A DNA stretch of 64,000 bases from Aristolochia californica (lineage: Eukaryota; Streptophyta; Magnoliopsida; Piperales; Aristolochiaceae): the NCBI GenBank assembly GCA_029961685.1, contig JARWKL010000002.1, positions 15,034,908 to 15,098,907 on the forward strand, given 5' to 3'. The first letter of the stretch is position 1. Every line of letters starts with the position of its first letter. The translations under genes and the position numbers were made by a program. The notes below the pieces were generated by a model. That model made no database searches. It was given only the letters and a program-made list of their open reading frames with translations, and was not told the DNA's origin. Of the stretch, positions 25,363 through 40,720 are shown piece by piece.

Positions 25363-26249
25363 GTAAGTAAAGAAAATTTATTCATACACCACAAATGAAC
25401 ACAAAAAATTTATTTTCAAAGTTTGGGAAATTCCATTAGTTCAAACCTAATAGTTTGGAATTTTCTAAGAAAGAGATTTCTACACATGATTTAAATATGG
25501 ATATGCTATCTTGAAACATGTTAAAGATGCAAATGACCTATGGATCCAAACCTTTTAAAGAGAACAACAAATGCTCATTAATTTATCAAGTGAACGTGCG
25601 GTGGGATATTTACCCAAGTAAAAAAATGTCATTATTTTGCTTATTTATAAACAGCTGACCTAACAATCATGGATGATTGTAAAGTGATTTATTGCTCAAT
25701 CATGCGTAATGGTCTATATTTTTGTAACAAATGACTTATGGATTGGGAGTCAACACTCAGTTGAAAATCCCCCGCTTCCCTCTTTTCCCAATGATTGCAA
25801 AACCTAATATATAAAAACTAAAAAGAGTTTACAATCCCTTAAAATCACAAAAAAAAATTGGAATTATCTCTCGCTACATTACTGCTTTTCCATTTTAGAT
25901 GTATGTTTTTTTCTTAAATAAAAACTTGAGTTTTCACTTTCCCTTCATCTCGTAAACAATTTTGATCAGATGGCAAATAGATCACAAAAAAATGAAAATT
26001 TAGAGTTTATGTATGGAAAAACTTTAAAAGATAAATAAAAGTAAGTAAAGAAAATTGATTCACACACCACCAATGAACACAAAAGATTTGTTATTCATGT
26101 TTTGGAAATTCCACTGGTTCAACCCTAATAGCTTGGAATTTTATAAGAAATATATGTTTTAAAAATGGATATGAATGCTTGAAACAAGTTAAAGATGCAA
26201 ATGACCTATGGATCCTAACCTTTTAAAGAGAATAACAAATGCTCACTAT

Positions 26250-26270
26250 ATTCTCAAGTGACCTCACAAT
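26250..26270 (+). other. Internal deletion junction in a monomer
   Basis: Sequence jumps from tctcaagtgaac to gacctaacaatcat, leaving caagtgacctcacaatc. About 65-70 bp are missing. The short repeat tga/gac at both edges suggests microhomology or slippage. Confidence 0.65.
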
Positions 26271-29200
26271 CATAGATGATTGTAAAGTGATTTATCGGTC
26301 AATCATGCATAATGGGCTATAATTTTGTAAGAAATGACTTATGGATTCGGAGTCAACACTCAGTTAAAAATCCCCCGCCTGCCCCTTTTCCCAATGATTG
26401 CAAAAAAAAATTTATAAAAACTAAGTGGATTTTACAATCCCTAAAAATTACAGACACTTTTTGGAATTATCTCTCTCTACATTTGTGCATTTACATTTTA
26501 GATGTATACTTTTTTCTTAAAAAAAAAAATAGATTTTTCACTTTCCCTTCATCTCGTAAACAATTTTGACAAGATGGCAAATTTACCAAAACAAAATGAA
26601 AATTTTAGAGTTTATGTATGGAAAAAATTTTAAACAATAACAAATGTTAGTAAAGAAAATTTATTCACAAACTACAAATGAAGACAAAAGTTTTGTTATC
26701 CAAGTTTTGGAAATTCCACTAGTTTAACCCTAATAGCTTGGAATTTTATAAGAAAGAGATTTCTACACATGTTTTAAAATGGATATGCATTCTTGAAACA
26801 TGTTAAAGATGAAAATGACCTATGGATCCAAACCTTTTAAAGAGAATAACAAATGCTCATTAAATTCTCAAGTGAACGTACGGTGGGAAATTTACCAGAG
26901 TCAAACAAGCCGTTATTTTGCCCATTTAGAAAAAACTGACCTAATAATCATAGATGTCCATAAAATGATTTATCGGTCAATCATGTGTAAAAGGCTATCT
27001 TTTTGTAAAATATGACTTAAGGATTGGGAGTTGACACACAGTTAAAAATCCCCCGCTTCCCTCTTTTCCTTACGATTGCAAAACCTAATATATAAAAACT
27101 AAAAAGAGTTTACAATCCCTAAAAATTACAGACATATTTTGGAATTATCTCTCTCTACATTTCTACATTTCCATTTTAGATGTATACTTTTTTCTTAAAT
27201 CAAAACTTGAGTTTTCACTTTTCCTTCTTCTCGTAAACAATTTTGATAAGATGGCAAATAAATCAAAACAAAAAGAAAATTTTAGAGTTTATGTATGGAA
27301 AAAATTTAAAACAATAACAAATTTAAGTAAATAAAATTTATTCACACACCACAAATGAACACAAAAGTTTTTGTTATCCAAGTTTGGGAAATTTCACTAG
27401 TTCAACCCTTATAGCTTTTAAATTTATAAGAAAGAGATTTCTACACATGTTTTAAAAATGGATATGCATGTTTGAAACATGATAAAGATGCAAATGGCCT
27501 ATGGATCCAAACCTTTTAAAGAGAATAACAAATGGTTATTAAATTCTTAAGTGAACCTGCGGTGGGATATTTACCCAAGTCAAACAAGCCATTATTTTGT
27601 CCATTTACAAAAAGCTGACCTAACAATCATTGATGATTGTAAAGTAATTGATCGGTCGATCATGCGTAACGGACTATATTTTTGTAAGAAATTAAATAAG
27701 GTTCAGGAGTCAACACTCACTTAACAATCCCCCGCCTCCCACTTTTCCCGACGATTGCAAAACCTAATAAATAAAAACTAAAAAGAGCTTACAAACCCTA
27801 AAAATTACTGACACTTTTTGGAATTATCTCTCTCTACATCTGTACATTTCCATTTTAGATGAATGCCTTTTTCTTCACTCAAAACTTGAGTTTTCACTTT
27901 CGCTTCATCTCGTAAACAATTTTGACAAGATAGCAAATAGATCGCCACAAAATGAAAGTTTTATTGTTTATGAATGGAAAAAATTTAAAACAATAATAAA
28001 TGTAAGTAAAGTAAATTTATTCACACACCACGAATGAACACAAAAGTTTTTTTCTCCAAGTTTGGAAAAGTCCACTAGTTTAACCCTAATAGCTTGGAAT
28101 TTTATAAGAAAGAGATTTCTACACATGTTTTAAAAATGGATATGCATGCTTGAAACATGTTAAAGATGCAAATGACCTATGGATCCAAACCTTTGAAATC
28201 GAACAACAAATGGTCATTAAATTCACAATTGAACGTGCGGTGGGATATGCGACTCAAACAAGCCATTATTTTGCCCATTTACAAAAAGTAGACCTAACAA
28301 TCATAGATGATTGTAAAGTGATTTTTCAGTCAATCATGCGTAACGATCTATATTTTTGTAAGAAATGACTCATGGATTGGGAGTCACCACTCAGTTAAAA
28401 ATCCCCTACGTCTCCCTTTTCCCGACGATTGCAAAACCTAATATATAAAAACAAAAAAGGAGTTTACAATCTCTAAAAATAATAGACACTTTTATGAATT
28501 ATCTCTCTCTACATTTGTCCATTTGTGCATTTCCATTTTAGATGTATGCTTTTTGCTTAAATCAAAACTTGAATTTTCAATTGCCCTTGATCTCATAAAA
28601 ATTTTTGGCAAGATGGCAAAAAGATCACAACAAAATGAAAATTTTAGAGTTTTTGTATGAAAAATTTTAAAACAATAACAAATGAATGTAAAGAAAATTA
28701 TTCACACACCACAAATGAACACAAAAGTTTTGTTATCCAGGTTTGGGAAATTACACTAGTTCAATCCTAATTGCGAGGAATTTGATAAGAAAGACATTTC
28801 TAGACATGTTTTAAAAATGGATATGCATACTTGCAACATGTTAAAGATTCAAATGTCCTATGGATCCAATCCTTTTAAAGAGAATAAAAAATCCTCATTA
28901 AATTCTCAAGTGAATGTGAGGTGGGATATATACCCGAGTCAAACAAGCCATTATTTTTCACATTTACAAAAAAACTGACCTACCTATCATAGATGATTGT
29001 AAAGTGATTTTTCGTTCAATCATGCGTAACGGGCTAAATTTTTGTAAGAAATGACTTATGGATTGGTTGTAAACCCTCAGTTAAAAATCCCCCGCCTCCC
29101 CCTTTTCCCGAAGATTGCAAAACATAATATATAAAAACTAAAAAGAGTTTACAATCCCTAAAAATTACAGACACTTTTTGGAATTATCTCTCTCTACATT

Positions 29201-31740
29201 TTTGCATTTTCCTTTTAGATGTATTTTTTTTTCTTAAATAAAAATCTGACTTTTTAGTTTCCCTTCATCTCGTAAACAATTTTGACAAGATGGCAAATAG
29301 ATCACAACAAAATGAAAATTTTAGAGTTTATGTATGGAAATTTTTTTAAAAAATAACAAATGTAAGTAAAGAATATTTATTCACACACCACATATGAACT
29401 CAAAAGTTTTGTGATCCAAGTTTGGGAAACTCCACTGGCTCAACCCTAATAGCTTGGAATTTTATAAGAAAGAGATTCCTACATATATTTTAAATATGGA
29501 TATGCATGCTTGAAATATGTTAAAGATGCAAATGACCTATGGATCGAAACCTTTTACAAAGAATAACAAATGCTCAGTAAATTTTCAAGTGAATGTACGA
29601 TGAGATATTTACTTGAGTCAAACAAGCCATTATTTTGCCCATTTACAAAAAACGGACCTAACAATCATAGATGATTGTAAAGTGATTTAGCAGTAAAATA
29701 TACGTAACAGGCTATATTTTTGTAAGAAATGACTTATGGATTGGGAGTCAACACTCAGTTAAAAATCCCCCGCCTCCCCCTTTTCCCGACTAATGCAAAA
29801 CCAAATATATAAAAAAAAAACAGTTTACAATCCCTAAAAATTACATACACTTTTTGGAAATATCTCTCTCTAAATTTGTGCATTTCCATTTAAGATGCAT
29901 AATTTTTTCTTAAATCAAAACTTGAGTTCTCACTTTCCCTTCATCTCGTAAAATTTTTTTACTAGAAGGCAAATAGATCACAACCAAATGAAAATTTTAG
30001 AGTTGATGGATGGAAAAAAATTTAAAAGAATAACAAATGTAATTAAAGAAAATTTATTCACACACTACAAATGAACAAAAAAGTTTTGTTATCCAAATTT
30101 GGGAAATTCCACTAGTTCAAACCTAATAGCTTGGAATTTTCTAAGAAAGAGATTTCTACACATGTTATAAATATGGATATCCATGTTTGAAACATGTTAA
30201 AGATGCAAACGACCTATGGATCCAAACCTTTTAAAGAGAACAACAAATGCTCATTAAATTATCAAGTTAATATGCGGTGGGGTATTTACCCGAGTCAAAC
30301 AAGTTATTATTTTGCCCATTTATAAATAGCTGACCTAACAATCATGGATGATTGTAATGTGCTTTATCGGTCAATCATACGTAGTGGTCTATATTTGTGT
30401 AACAAATGACTTATGGAATGGGAGTCAACACTCAGTTGAAAATCCCCCGCCTCCCCCTTTTCTCGGCGATTGAAAAACCTAATATATAAAAATTAAAAAG
30501 ATTTTACAATCCCTAAAAATTACAGACGTTTTTTGGAATTATCTCTCTACATTTCTTCATATCCATTTTAGATGTATGTTTTTTCTTAAATAAAAACTTG
30601 AGTTTTCACTTTTCCTTCATCTCGTAAACAATTTTGACCAGATGGCAAAAAGATCACAACAAAATGAAAATCTTAGAGTTTATGTATGGGAAAAATTTAA
30701 AACAATAATAAATGTTAGTATAGAAAATTCATTCACACACAACGAATGAACACAAAAATTTTTTTGTCCAAGTTTGGGAAATTCCACTAGTTCAACTCTA
30801 ATAGCTTGGAATGTTATAAGAAAGAGATTTCTACACATATTTTAAAAATAGATATGCATGCTTGAAACATGTTAAAGATGCAAATGACCTATGGATCCAA
30901 ACCTTTTAAAGAGAATAGAAAATGCTCATTAAATTCTCAATTGAACGTGTGGTGGGATATTTGCCTGAGTCAAACAAACCATTATTTTGCCTATTTACAA
31001 AAAGCTTATCTAACAATCATGGATGATTGTAAAGTGATTAATCGATCAATTATACTTAACAGGCTATATTTTTTTAAGAAATGACTTATGGATTGGGATA
31101 CAAAACTGAGTTAAAAATCCCCCGCCTCCGCCTTTTCCTGATGATTGTAAAACCTAATATATAAAAAAAAAAGTTTACTATCCCTAAAAATTACAGACAC
31201 TTTTTGGAATTATCTCTCTCTACATTTCTGCATTTCCATTTTAGAAGTATGTTTTTTTCTTAAATCAAAACTTGTGTTTTCACTTTCCCTTCATCTCGTA
31301 AATAATATTAACAAGATGGCAAATAGATCACAACAAAAAGAAAATTTTAGAGTTTATGCATGGAAAAAAATTTAAAACAATAACAAATGTAAGAAAAGAA
31401 AATTTATTCACACAACACCAATGAACACAAAAGTTTTGTTATCCAAGTTTGGGAAATTCCACAAGTTCAACCCTACTTGCTTGGAATTTTATAAGAAAAA
31501 AATTTCTACACACGTTTTAAACATGGATATGCATGCTTGAAACATGTTAAAGATGCAAATGACCAATAGATTCAAACCTTATAAAGAGACTAATAAATGC
31601 CCATTAAATTCACAAGTGAACATGCGATGGGATATTTACCTGAGTTAAATAAGCCATTATTTTACCCTTTTACAAAAAGCTGACCTAAAAATAATAGACG
31701 ATTGTAAAGTGATTTATCGATCAATCATGTGTAACGGGCT

Positions 31741-33430
31741 ATATTTTTGTAAGAAGTGATTTATGGATTGTAAGTCAACACTCAGTTAAAAATCCTCCCC
31801 CTCCCTCTTTTCTCGATAATTAAAAACCTAATATATAAAAGAAATTACAATCCCAAAAAATTACACACTTTTCGGAATTATCTCTCTCTACATTTGAGCA
31901 TTTCCATTTTAGATGTATGCTTATTTCTTAAATCAAAAATTGAGTTTTCTCTTTCCCTTAGTCTTGTAAACAATTTTGACAAGATGGCAAATAGATCACA
32001 AAAAAATGAAAATTTTAGAGTTTATGTATGGAAAATATTTAAAACAATAACAAATGTAAGAAAATAAAATTTATTCACACACCACAAATGAAGACAAATA
32101 TTTTGTTATCCAAGTTGGGGAAATGCCACTAGTTCCACCCTAATAGCTTGGAATTTTATAAGAAAGAGATTTCTACACATGCTTTAAAAATGGATATGCA
32201 TTCTTGAAACATGTTAAATATGCAAATGAAATATGGATCCAAACCTTTTAAAAAAGAATAAAAAATGCTCATTAAATTCTCAAGTGAACGTGCGATGGGA
32301 TATTTACCAGAGTCAAAGAAGACATTATTTTACCCTTTTACAAAAAGCTGACCTAAAAATCATAGATGATTGTAAATGATTTATCGGTCAATCATGTGTA
32401 ACGGGCTATATTTTTGTAAGAAGTGATTTATGGATTGTAAGTCAACACTCAGTTAAAAATCCTCCCCCTCCCCCTTTTCTCGACAATTGCAAAACCTAAT
32501 ATATAAAAGAAATTACAATCACTTAAAATTACACACTTTTCAGAATTATCTCTCTCTACATTTGAGCATTTCCAATTTAGATGTATGCTTTTTTCTTAAA
32601 TCAAAAATTGAGTTTTCTCTTTCCCTTGGTCTTGTAAACAATTTTGACAAGATGGCAAATAGATCACAAAAAAATGAAAATTTTAGAGTTTATGTATAGA
32701 AAATATTTAAAACAATAACAAATGTAAGAAAATAAAATTTATTCACACAACACAAATGAACACAAAAGTTTTGTTACCCAAGTTTGGGAAATTCCACAAG
32801 TTCAACTCTACTTGCTTGGAATTTTATAAGAAAGAGATTTCTACACACGTTTTAAACATGGATATGCATGCTTGATACATGTTAAAGATGCAAATGACCA
32901 ATGGATCCAAACCTTATAAAGAGAATAATAAATGCCCATTAAATTCTCAAGTGAACGTGCGATGGGATATTTACCCGAGTCAAAGAAGCCATTATTTTAC
33001 CCTTTTACAAAAAGCTGACCTAAAAATCATAGATGATTGTAAAGTGATTTATCAGTCAATCATGTGTAACGGGCTATATTTTTGTAAGAAGTGATTTATG
33101 GATTGTAAGTCAACACTCATTTCAAAATCCCCCCCCCCCCCCTTTTCTCGATAATTGCAAAACCTAATATATAAAAGAAATTACAATCCCAAAAAATTAC
33201 ACGCTTTTCGGAATTATCTCTCTCTACATTTGAGCATTTCCATTTTAGATGTATGCTTATTTCTTAAATCAAAAATTGAGTTTTCTCTTTCCCTTAGTCT
33301 TGTAAACAATTTTGACAAGATGGCAAATAGATCACAACAAAATGAAAATTTTAGAGTTTATGTATGGAAAATATTTAAAACAATAACCAATTTAATTAAA
33401 GAAAATTTATTCACACACCACAAATGAAGA
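31741..33430 (+). repeat. Three-monomer block sharing private variants
   Basis: Consecutive monomers share aagtgatttatggattgtaa (near 31755, 32420, 33090) and atataaaagaaattacaatc (near 31834, 32502, 33170), plus gagttttctctttccctt. Neighbouring monomers have atgacttatggattggg and tataaaaactaaaaag. The block looks like recent local amplification by unequal exchange. The third copy carries a 14-base C-run at 33129-33142. Confidence 0.75.
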
Positions 33431-34689
33431 GAATAGTTTTGTTATCCAAGTTTGGAAAATTGCACTTGTTGAACGCTAATAGCTTGGAATTTTATAAGAA
33501 AGAGATTTCTACACATGTTTTAAAAATGGATATGCATGCTTGAAACATGTTAAAGATGCAAATGTCCTATGGATACAAACCTTATAAAGAGAATAACAAA
33601 TGCTTATTAAATTCTCAAGTGAACATGCGGTGGGATATTTACCCTAGTCAAACATGCCATTATTTTGCCCATTTACAAAAAGCTAACCTAACAATGATAG
33701 ATGATTGTAAAGTGATTTATCGGTCAATCATGCATAACGATCTATATTTTTGTAGGATATGACTAATGGATTGGGAGTCAACACTCAGTTAAAAATCCCC
33801 CGCCTCCCCCTTTTCCCGACGATTGCAAAACCAAATATATAAAAACTACAAAAAGTTTACAATCCCTAAAAATTATAGACACTTTTTGGAATTATCACTC
33901 TCCACATTTGTGAATTTCCAATTTAGATGTATGTTTTTTGCTTTAATCAAAACTTGAGTTTTCACTTTCCCTTAATCTCGTAAACAATTTTGACAAGATG
34001 GAAAGTAGATCAGAACAAAATGAAAATTTTAGAGTTGATGTATGGAAAAAATTTAAAAGAATATCAAATGTAAGTAAAGAAAATTATTCCCACAACACGA
34101 ATGAACATAAAAGTTTTGTTATCCAAGTTTGGGAAATTCGACTAGTTCAACCCTTCTAGCTTGGAATTTTAAAAGAAAGGGATTTCTACTCATGTTTTAA
34201 ATATGGATAGGCATGCTTGAAACATGTGAAAGATACAAATGACCTATGGATCCAAACCTTTTCAAGAGAACAACAAAATGCTCATTAAATTCACAAGTGA
34301 ACGTACAGTGGATATTTATCCGAGTCAAGCAAGCCATTATTTTGACCGTTTATAAAAATCTGACTTAACAATCATAGATGAGTGTAAAATGATTTATTGG
34401 CTAATCATACATAACAGTCTTTATTTTGGTAACAAATGACTTAGGATTCGGAGTCAACACTCATTTAAAAATCCTCTACCTCCACCATTTCCCAACGATT
34501 GCAAAAACTAATATATAAAAACTAAAAAGAGTTTACAATCCCTCAAAATTATAGACACTTTTTGGAATTATCTCTCTCTACATTTGTGCATTTTCATTTT
34601 AGATGTTTACTTTTTTCTTAACTCAAAACTTGAGTTTTCACTTTCCCTTCATCTCGTAAACAATTTTGACAAGATGGCAAATAGATCTC

Positions 34690-34706
34690 AACAAAATGAT
34701 GACAAA
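34690..34706 (+). other. Internal deletion junction in a monomer
   Basis: About 80 bp are lost between acaaaatga (before aaattttagag) and atgaacacaaaag, giving caacaaaatgatgacaaaag. The edges share aaatga, consistent with a microhomology-mediated deletion. Confidence 0.65.
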
Positions 34707-35399
34707 AGATTTGTTATCCAAGTTTGGGAAATTCCACTAGATCAACCCTAACAGCTTGGAATTTTATAAGAAAGAGATTTCTACACAAGTTTTAAAAATG
34801 GACATGAATGCTTGAAACATGTTAAAGATGCAAATGACCAATGGATCCAAATCGTTTAAAGAGAATAAAAAATGCTCATTAAATTCTCAAGTGAACGTGC
34901 AGTGATATTAACCTGAGTCAAACAAGCCATTATTTTGCCTATTTACAAAAAATTGACCTAACAATTGTAGATGATTATAAAGTGATTTGTCGGTCAATCG
35001 TGCATAACGGGCTATATTTTTGTAAGAAATGACTCATGGATTGGGATTCAACACTAGGTTAAAAATCCCCTACGTCCCCCTTTTCCCGACGATTGCAAAG
35101 CCAAGTATATAAAAAAAATAAAATTACAATCTCTAAAAATTACACACTTTTTGGAATTATCTCTCTCTACATATGTGAATTTCCATTTTAGATGTATGTT
35201 TTTTTCTTAAGAAGAAACTTGAGCTTTCAGTTTCCTTCATCTCGTAAACAATTTTGACAAGACGACAAAAAGATCAAAACAAAATGATAATTTTAGAGTT
35301 TCTTTATGAAAAAAATTTAAAACAATAACAAATGAAAGTAAAGAAAATTTATTCACACACCACAAATGAACACAAAAGTTTTGTTATCCAAGTTTAGGA

Positions 35400-38300
35400 A
35401 ATTCCACTAGTTCAACCCTAATAGCTTTTAATTTTTAAAAAAAGGGATTTCTACACATGTTTTAAAAATGGATATGCATGCTTGAAACATGATAGAGATG
35501 CAAATGGCCTATGGATCCAAACCTTTTAAAGAAAATAACAAATGCTCATTAAATTCTCAGTTGAACGTGGGCTGGGATATTTACTCAAGTCAAACAAGCA
35601 ATTATTTTGCCCATTTACAAAAAAATTGACCTAACAATCATAGATGATTGTAAAGTGATGTATCGGTCAATCATGTGTAACATGCTATATTTTTATAAGA
35701 AATGACTTATGGATATCGAGTAAACACTCAGTTAAAAATCCCCCGCCTCCCCCTTTTCTGACGATTGCAAAATAAAATATGTAGCAACTAAAAAGAGTTT
35801 ACAATCCCTAAAAAATACTTACACTTTTTGAATTATCTCTCTCTACATTTTTGCATTTCCATTTTAGATGTATGCTTTTTTCTGAACTCAAAACTTGAGT
35901 TTTCACTTTCCCTTCATCTTGTAAAAATTTTTGATAAGATGGCAAATTGATCTCAACAAAATGAAAACTTTAGAGTTTATGTATGGAAATTTTTTTAAAA
36001 AATAACAAATGGAAGTAAAGAAAATTTATTCACTCACCACAAATGAAGACAAAAGTTTTGTTTTCTAAGTTTGGGAAATACTACTACTTGGAATTTTATA
36101 AGAAAGAGATTTCTACACAGGTTTTAAAAATGGATAAGAATGCTTGAAACATGTTCAAGATGCAAATAACCTATGGATCCAAACCATTTAAAGAGAATAA
36201 AAAATGTTCATTAAATTCTCAAGTGGACATGCGGTGGGATATTTACTCGAGTCAAAGATGCCAGTATTTTGCCCATTTACAAAAAACTTACCTAACAATC
36301 ATAGATGATTTTAAAGTGATTTATCGGTCAATCATGTGTAATGGGCTATATTTTTGTAAGAAATGACTCATGGATTGGGATTCAACACTCAGTTAAAAAT
36401 CACCCGCGTCCCCCTTTTCCTGACGAGTGCAAAACCTAATATTTAAAAACACTAAAGAGTTTACAATCTATAAAAATTACAGACACTTTTTCGAATTATC
36501 TCTCGCTACATTTGTGCATTCAATTTTAGAAGTATGCTTTTTTCTTAAATCAAAACTTGAGTTTTCATTTTCCCTTCATCTCATAAAAATTTTTGACAAG
36601 ATGGCAAAAAGATCACAAAAAAATGAAAATTTTGGAGTTTCTGTATGGAAAAAGTTAAAAACAATAACAAATGAAAGTAGAGAAAATTTATTCACACTCC
36701 ACAAATGAACACAAAAGTTTTGTTATCAAAGTTTGGGAAATTCCACTAGTTCAATCCTAATTGCTTGGAATTTTATAAGAAAAAAATTTCTTCACATGTT
36801 TTAAAAATGGATATGCATGCTTGAAACATGTTAAAGATATAAATGACCTATGGACCCAAACCTTTTAAAGAGAAAAACAAATGCACACTAAATTCTCAAG
36901 TGAACATGCAGTGGGATATTTACTCGAGTCAAACAAGCCATTATTTTGCCCATTTACAAAAAAACTAACCTAACAATCATAAATGATTGTAAAGTGATTT
37001 ATCGGTCAATCATACGTAACGGGCTATATTTATGTAAGAAATGACTTATGGATTGGGAGTCAACACTCAGTTAAACATCCTATGCCTCCCCCTATTACCG
37101 ACGATTGCAAAACCTAATAAATAAAAACTAAAAAGAGTTTACAATCCCTAAAAACTACTAACACTTTTTGGAATTATATATCTCCACATTTGTGCATTTC
37201 CATTTTAGATGTATGCTTGTTTCTTAAATCTAAATTTGAGTTTTCACTTTCAATTCATCTTGTAAATGTTTTTCACAAGATGGCAAATAGATCACAACAA
37301 AATGAAAATTTTAGAGTTCAAGTATCGAAAAAATTTAAAACAATAACAAAAGTAATTAAAGAAAATTTATTAACACACCACAATTGAACACAAAAGTTTT
37401 GTCATCCAATTTTGGGAAATTCCACTGGTTCAACCCTAACAGCTTGGAATTTTATAAGATAGAGATTTCTAAACATATTTCAAATATGGATATGCATGTT
37501 TAAAACCTGGTAAAGATTCAAATAACCTATGGATCCAAACCTTTTAAAGAGAATTACAAATGCTCATTAAATTTTCAAGTGTACGTCCAATGGGAAATTT
37601 ACACGAGTCAAACATGCCATTATTTTGCCTATTTGCAAAAGCTGACCTAACAATCATTGATGGTCGTAAAGTAATTTATCGGTCAATCATGCGTAACGGG
37701 CTATATTTTGGTAAGAAATGACTTATGGATTGGGAGTCAACACTCTATTAAAAATCCCCTGCTTCCTCCTTTTCCCGACGATTGCCAAACCGAGAATATA
37801 AAAACTAAAAAGAGTTTACAGTCCCTAAAAATTACAACATTTTTTGGAATTATCTCTCTATGCAATTGTGCATTTTAATATTAGAAGTATACTCTTTTCT
37901 TAAACCAAAACTAGAGTTTTCCCTTTCCCTTCTTCTCATAAATAATTTTGACAAGATGGTAAATAGATCACAACAAAATGAAAATTTTAGAGTTTATGTA
38001 TGGAAAAAATTTTAAAAAATAACAAATGTAAGTAAAGAAAATTTATTCACACACCAAAAATGAACACAAAATTTTTGTTATCGAAGTTTGGGAAATTCCA
38101 CTAGTTCAACCCAAATAACTTTTAATTTTATAAGAAAGGATTTCTACACATGTTTTAAAAATGGATATGCATGTTTGAAACATGATAGATATGCAAATGG
38201 CATGTGGATCTAAACCTTTTAAAGAGAATAACAAATGCTCATTAAATTATCAAGTGAACGTGCTCTTGGATATTTACCCGACTTAAACAAGCTATTATTT

Positions 38301-40720
38301 TGCCCATTTACAAAAAGCTGACCTAACAATCATAGATGATTGTAAAGTATTTTATCAGTCAATCATGCGTAATGGCCTATATTTTTGTAAGAAATGAATT
38401 ATGGTTTGGAGGTCAACACTCATTTAAAAATCCCCCATCTCCCTCTTTTCTCGACGATTGAAAAACCCAATATATAAAAACTAAAACGAGTTTTCAATCC
38501 CTAAAAATTATAGAGACTTTTTGGAATTATCTCTCACTACATTTGTGCATTTCCATTTTAGATGTATGCTTTTATCTTAACTCAAAACTTGAGTTTGCAC
38601 TTTCCTTCATCTCGTAAACAATTTTGACAAGATGACAAATAAATCTCAACAAAATGAAAACTTTAGAGTTTATGTATGAAAATTTTTTTAAAAAATAACA
38701 AATGTAAGTAAAGAAAATTTATTCACACACCAAAAATGAAGACAAAAGTTTTGTTATCCAAGTTTGGGAAATTCCACTAGATCAACCCTAATAGCTTGGA
38801 ATTTTATAAGAAAGAGATTTCTTCTACACATGTTTTAAAAATGGATATGCAAGCTTGAAAAATGTTAAAGATGCAAATGATATATGGATCCTAACCTTTT
38901 AAAGAGAATAACAAATGCTCATTAAACTCTCAAGTGAACGTGCGGTGGGATATTTACCCTAGTCAGACAAGCCATAATTTTGCCCATTTACAAAAAACTG
39001 ACCTAACAATCATAGATGATTGTCAAGTGATTTATCGGTCAATCACGCGTAACAGGCTATAGTTTTGTAAGAAATGACTCATGGATTAGGAGTCAACCCT
39101 TAGTTAAAAATCCTCCATGTCCCCCTTTTCCCGACGATTGCAAAACCTAATATATAAAAACAAAAAAGAGTTTACAATCTCTAAAAATTACAGAAATTTT
39201 TTTGAATTATCTCATGGTACATTTGTGCATTTCCATTTTAGATGTATGCTTTATTCTTAAATCAAAACATGAATTTTCAGTTTCCCTTCATCTTGTAAAT
39301 AATTTTGACAAGATGGCAAAAAGATCACAACAAAATAAAAATTTTAGAGTTTCCGTAAGGATAAAATTTAAAACATTAACAAATAAAGTAAAGAAAATTT
39401 ATTCATACACCACAAATGAACACAAAAGTTTTTTTATCCAAGTTTTGGAAATTCCACTAGTTCAACCCTAATAGCTTGGAATTTCATAAGAAAGATTTCT
39501 ACACATCTTTTAAATATGGAAATGCATGCTTGAAACATGTTAAAGGTGCAAATGACCTATGGATCCAAATTTTTTAAAGAGAATAACAAATGCTCATTAA
39601 ATTCTCAAGTGAACATGCGGTTGTATTTTCACCTGAGTCAAACAAGCAATTATTTTGCCCATTAAAAAAAACTGACCTAACAATCATAGATGATTGTAAA
39701 GAGATTTATTGGTTAATCATGCGTAACGGGCTATATTTTTGTAGGAAATGATTTATGGATATGGAGTCAACACTCAGTTAAAAATCCTCCGCCTCCTCCT
39801 ATTGTCAACGATTGCAAAACCTAATATACAAATACAAAAAAGAGTTTACAATCCCTAAAAATTGCAGACACTTTTTGGAATTATCTCTGTCTACATTAGT
39901 GCATTTCCATTTTAGATGTATGTTTTTTTCTTAAATCAAAACTTGATTTTTCACTTTCCTTTCATCTCGAAATTTTTTTTGACAAGATGGAAAACAAATC
40001 ACAACAAAATGAAAATTTCAGAGTTTATGTATGGAAAAAATTTAAAGATTCAAATGCCCTATCGATCCAAACCTTTTAAAGAGAATTAAAAATGATCATT
40101 AAATTCTCAAGTGAACGTGTGGTGGGAAATTTACCAGAGTTAAACAAGCCATTATTGTGCCCATTTCCAAAAAGCTGACCTAACAATCATAGATGATCAT
40201 AAAGTGATTTATCGGTCAATCATGTGTAGCTGGCTATATTATGATAAGAAATGACTTATGTATTGGGAGTCAACACGCAGTTAAAAATCTCATGTTTACC
40301 CCTTTTCCCGACAATTGTAAAACCTAATATATAAAAACTAAAAAAGAGTTTACAATCCCTAAAAATTACCGACACTTTTCTGAATTATCTCTCTCTACAT
40401 TTGTGGATTTCCATTTTAGATGTATACTTTTTTTTTAAATACAAACTTGTGTTTTCACTTTCCCTTCTTTTGGTAAATAATTTTGACCAGATGGCAAATA
40501 GATCATAACAAAATGAAAATTTTAGAGTTTATGTATGGAAAAAATTTAAAACGATAACAAATGTAAGTAAATAATATTTATTCACACACCACAAATGAAC
40601 ACAAACATTTTTTTATCCAAGTTTGGGAAATTCCACTTGTTCAACCCTAATAGTATTTACTTTTATAAGAAAGAGATTTCCACACATGTTTTAAAAATGG
40701 ATATGCATGCTTGAAACAAG
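35400..40720 (+). repeat. Tetrameric higher-order repeat of the satellite (about 2.7 kb)
   Basis: Two successive four-monomer units can be matched by variants about 2,690-2,715 bp apart. These are catgatagagatgcaaatggc (35480) with catgatagatatgcaaatgg (38175); tctcaacaaaatgaaaact at 35950 and 38643; aatttttttaaaaaataac at 35987 and 38680; gactcatggatt at 36366 and 39076; ggcaaaaagatcacaa at 36603 and 39315; and the C-tract ending in ctatt near 37094 and 39799. The second unit is shortened by a 170-bp deletion near 40040. A related monomer (cgataaagatgcaaatggcc) recurs at 44461. Confidence 0.7.
40030..40050 (+). other. Monomer with 170-bp internal deletion
   Basis: The sequence ggaaaaaatttaaagattcaaatg joins the middle of one monomer part directly to the landmark box, giving a spacing of 507 bp. 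The edges share ttaaa, pointing to microhomology-mediated loss. Confidence 0.7.
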
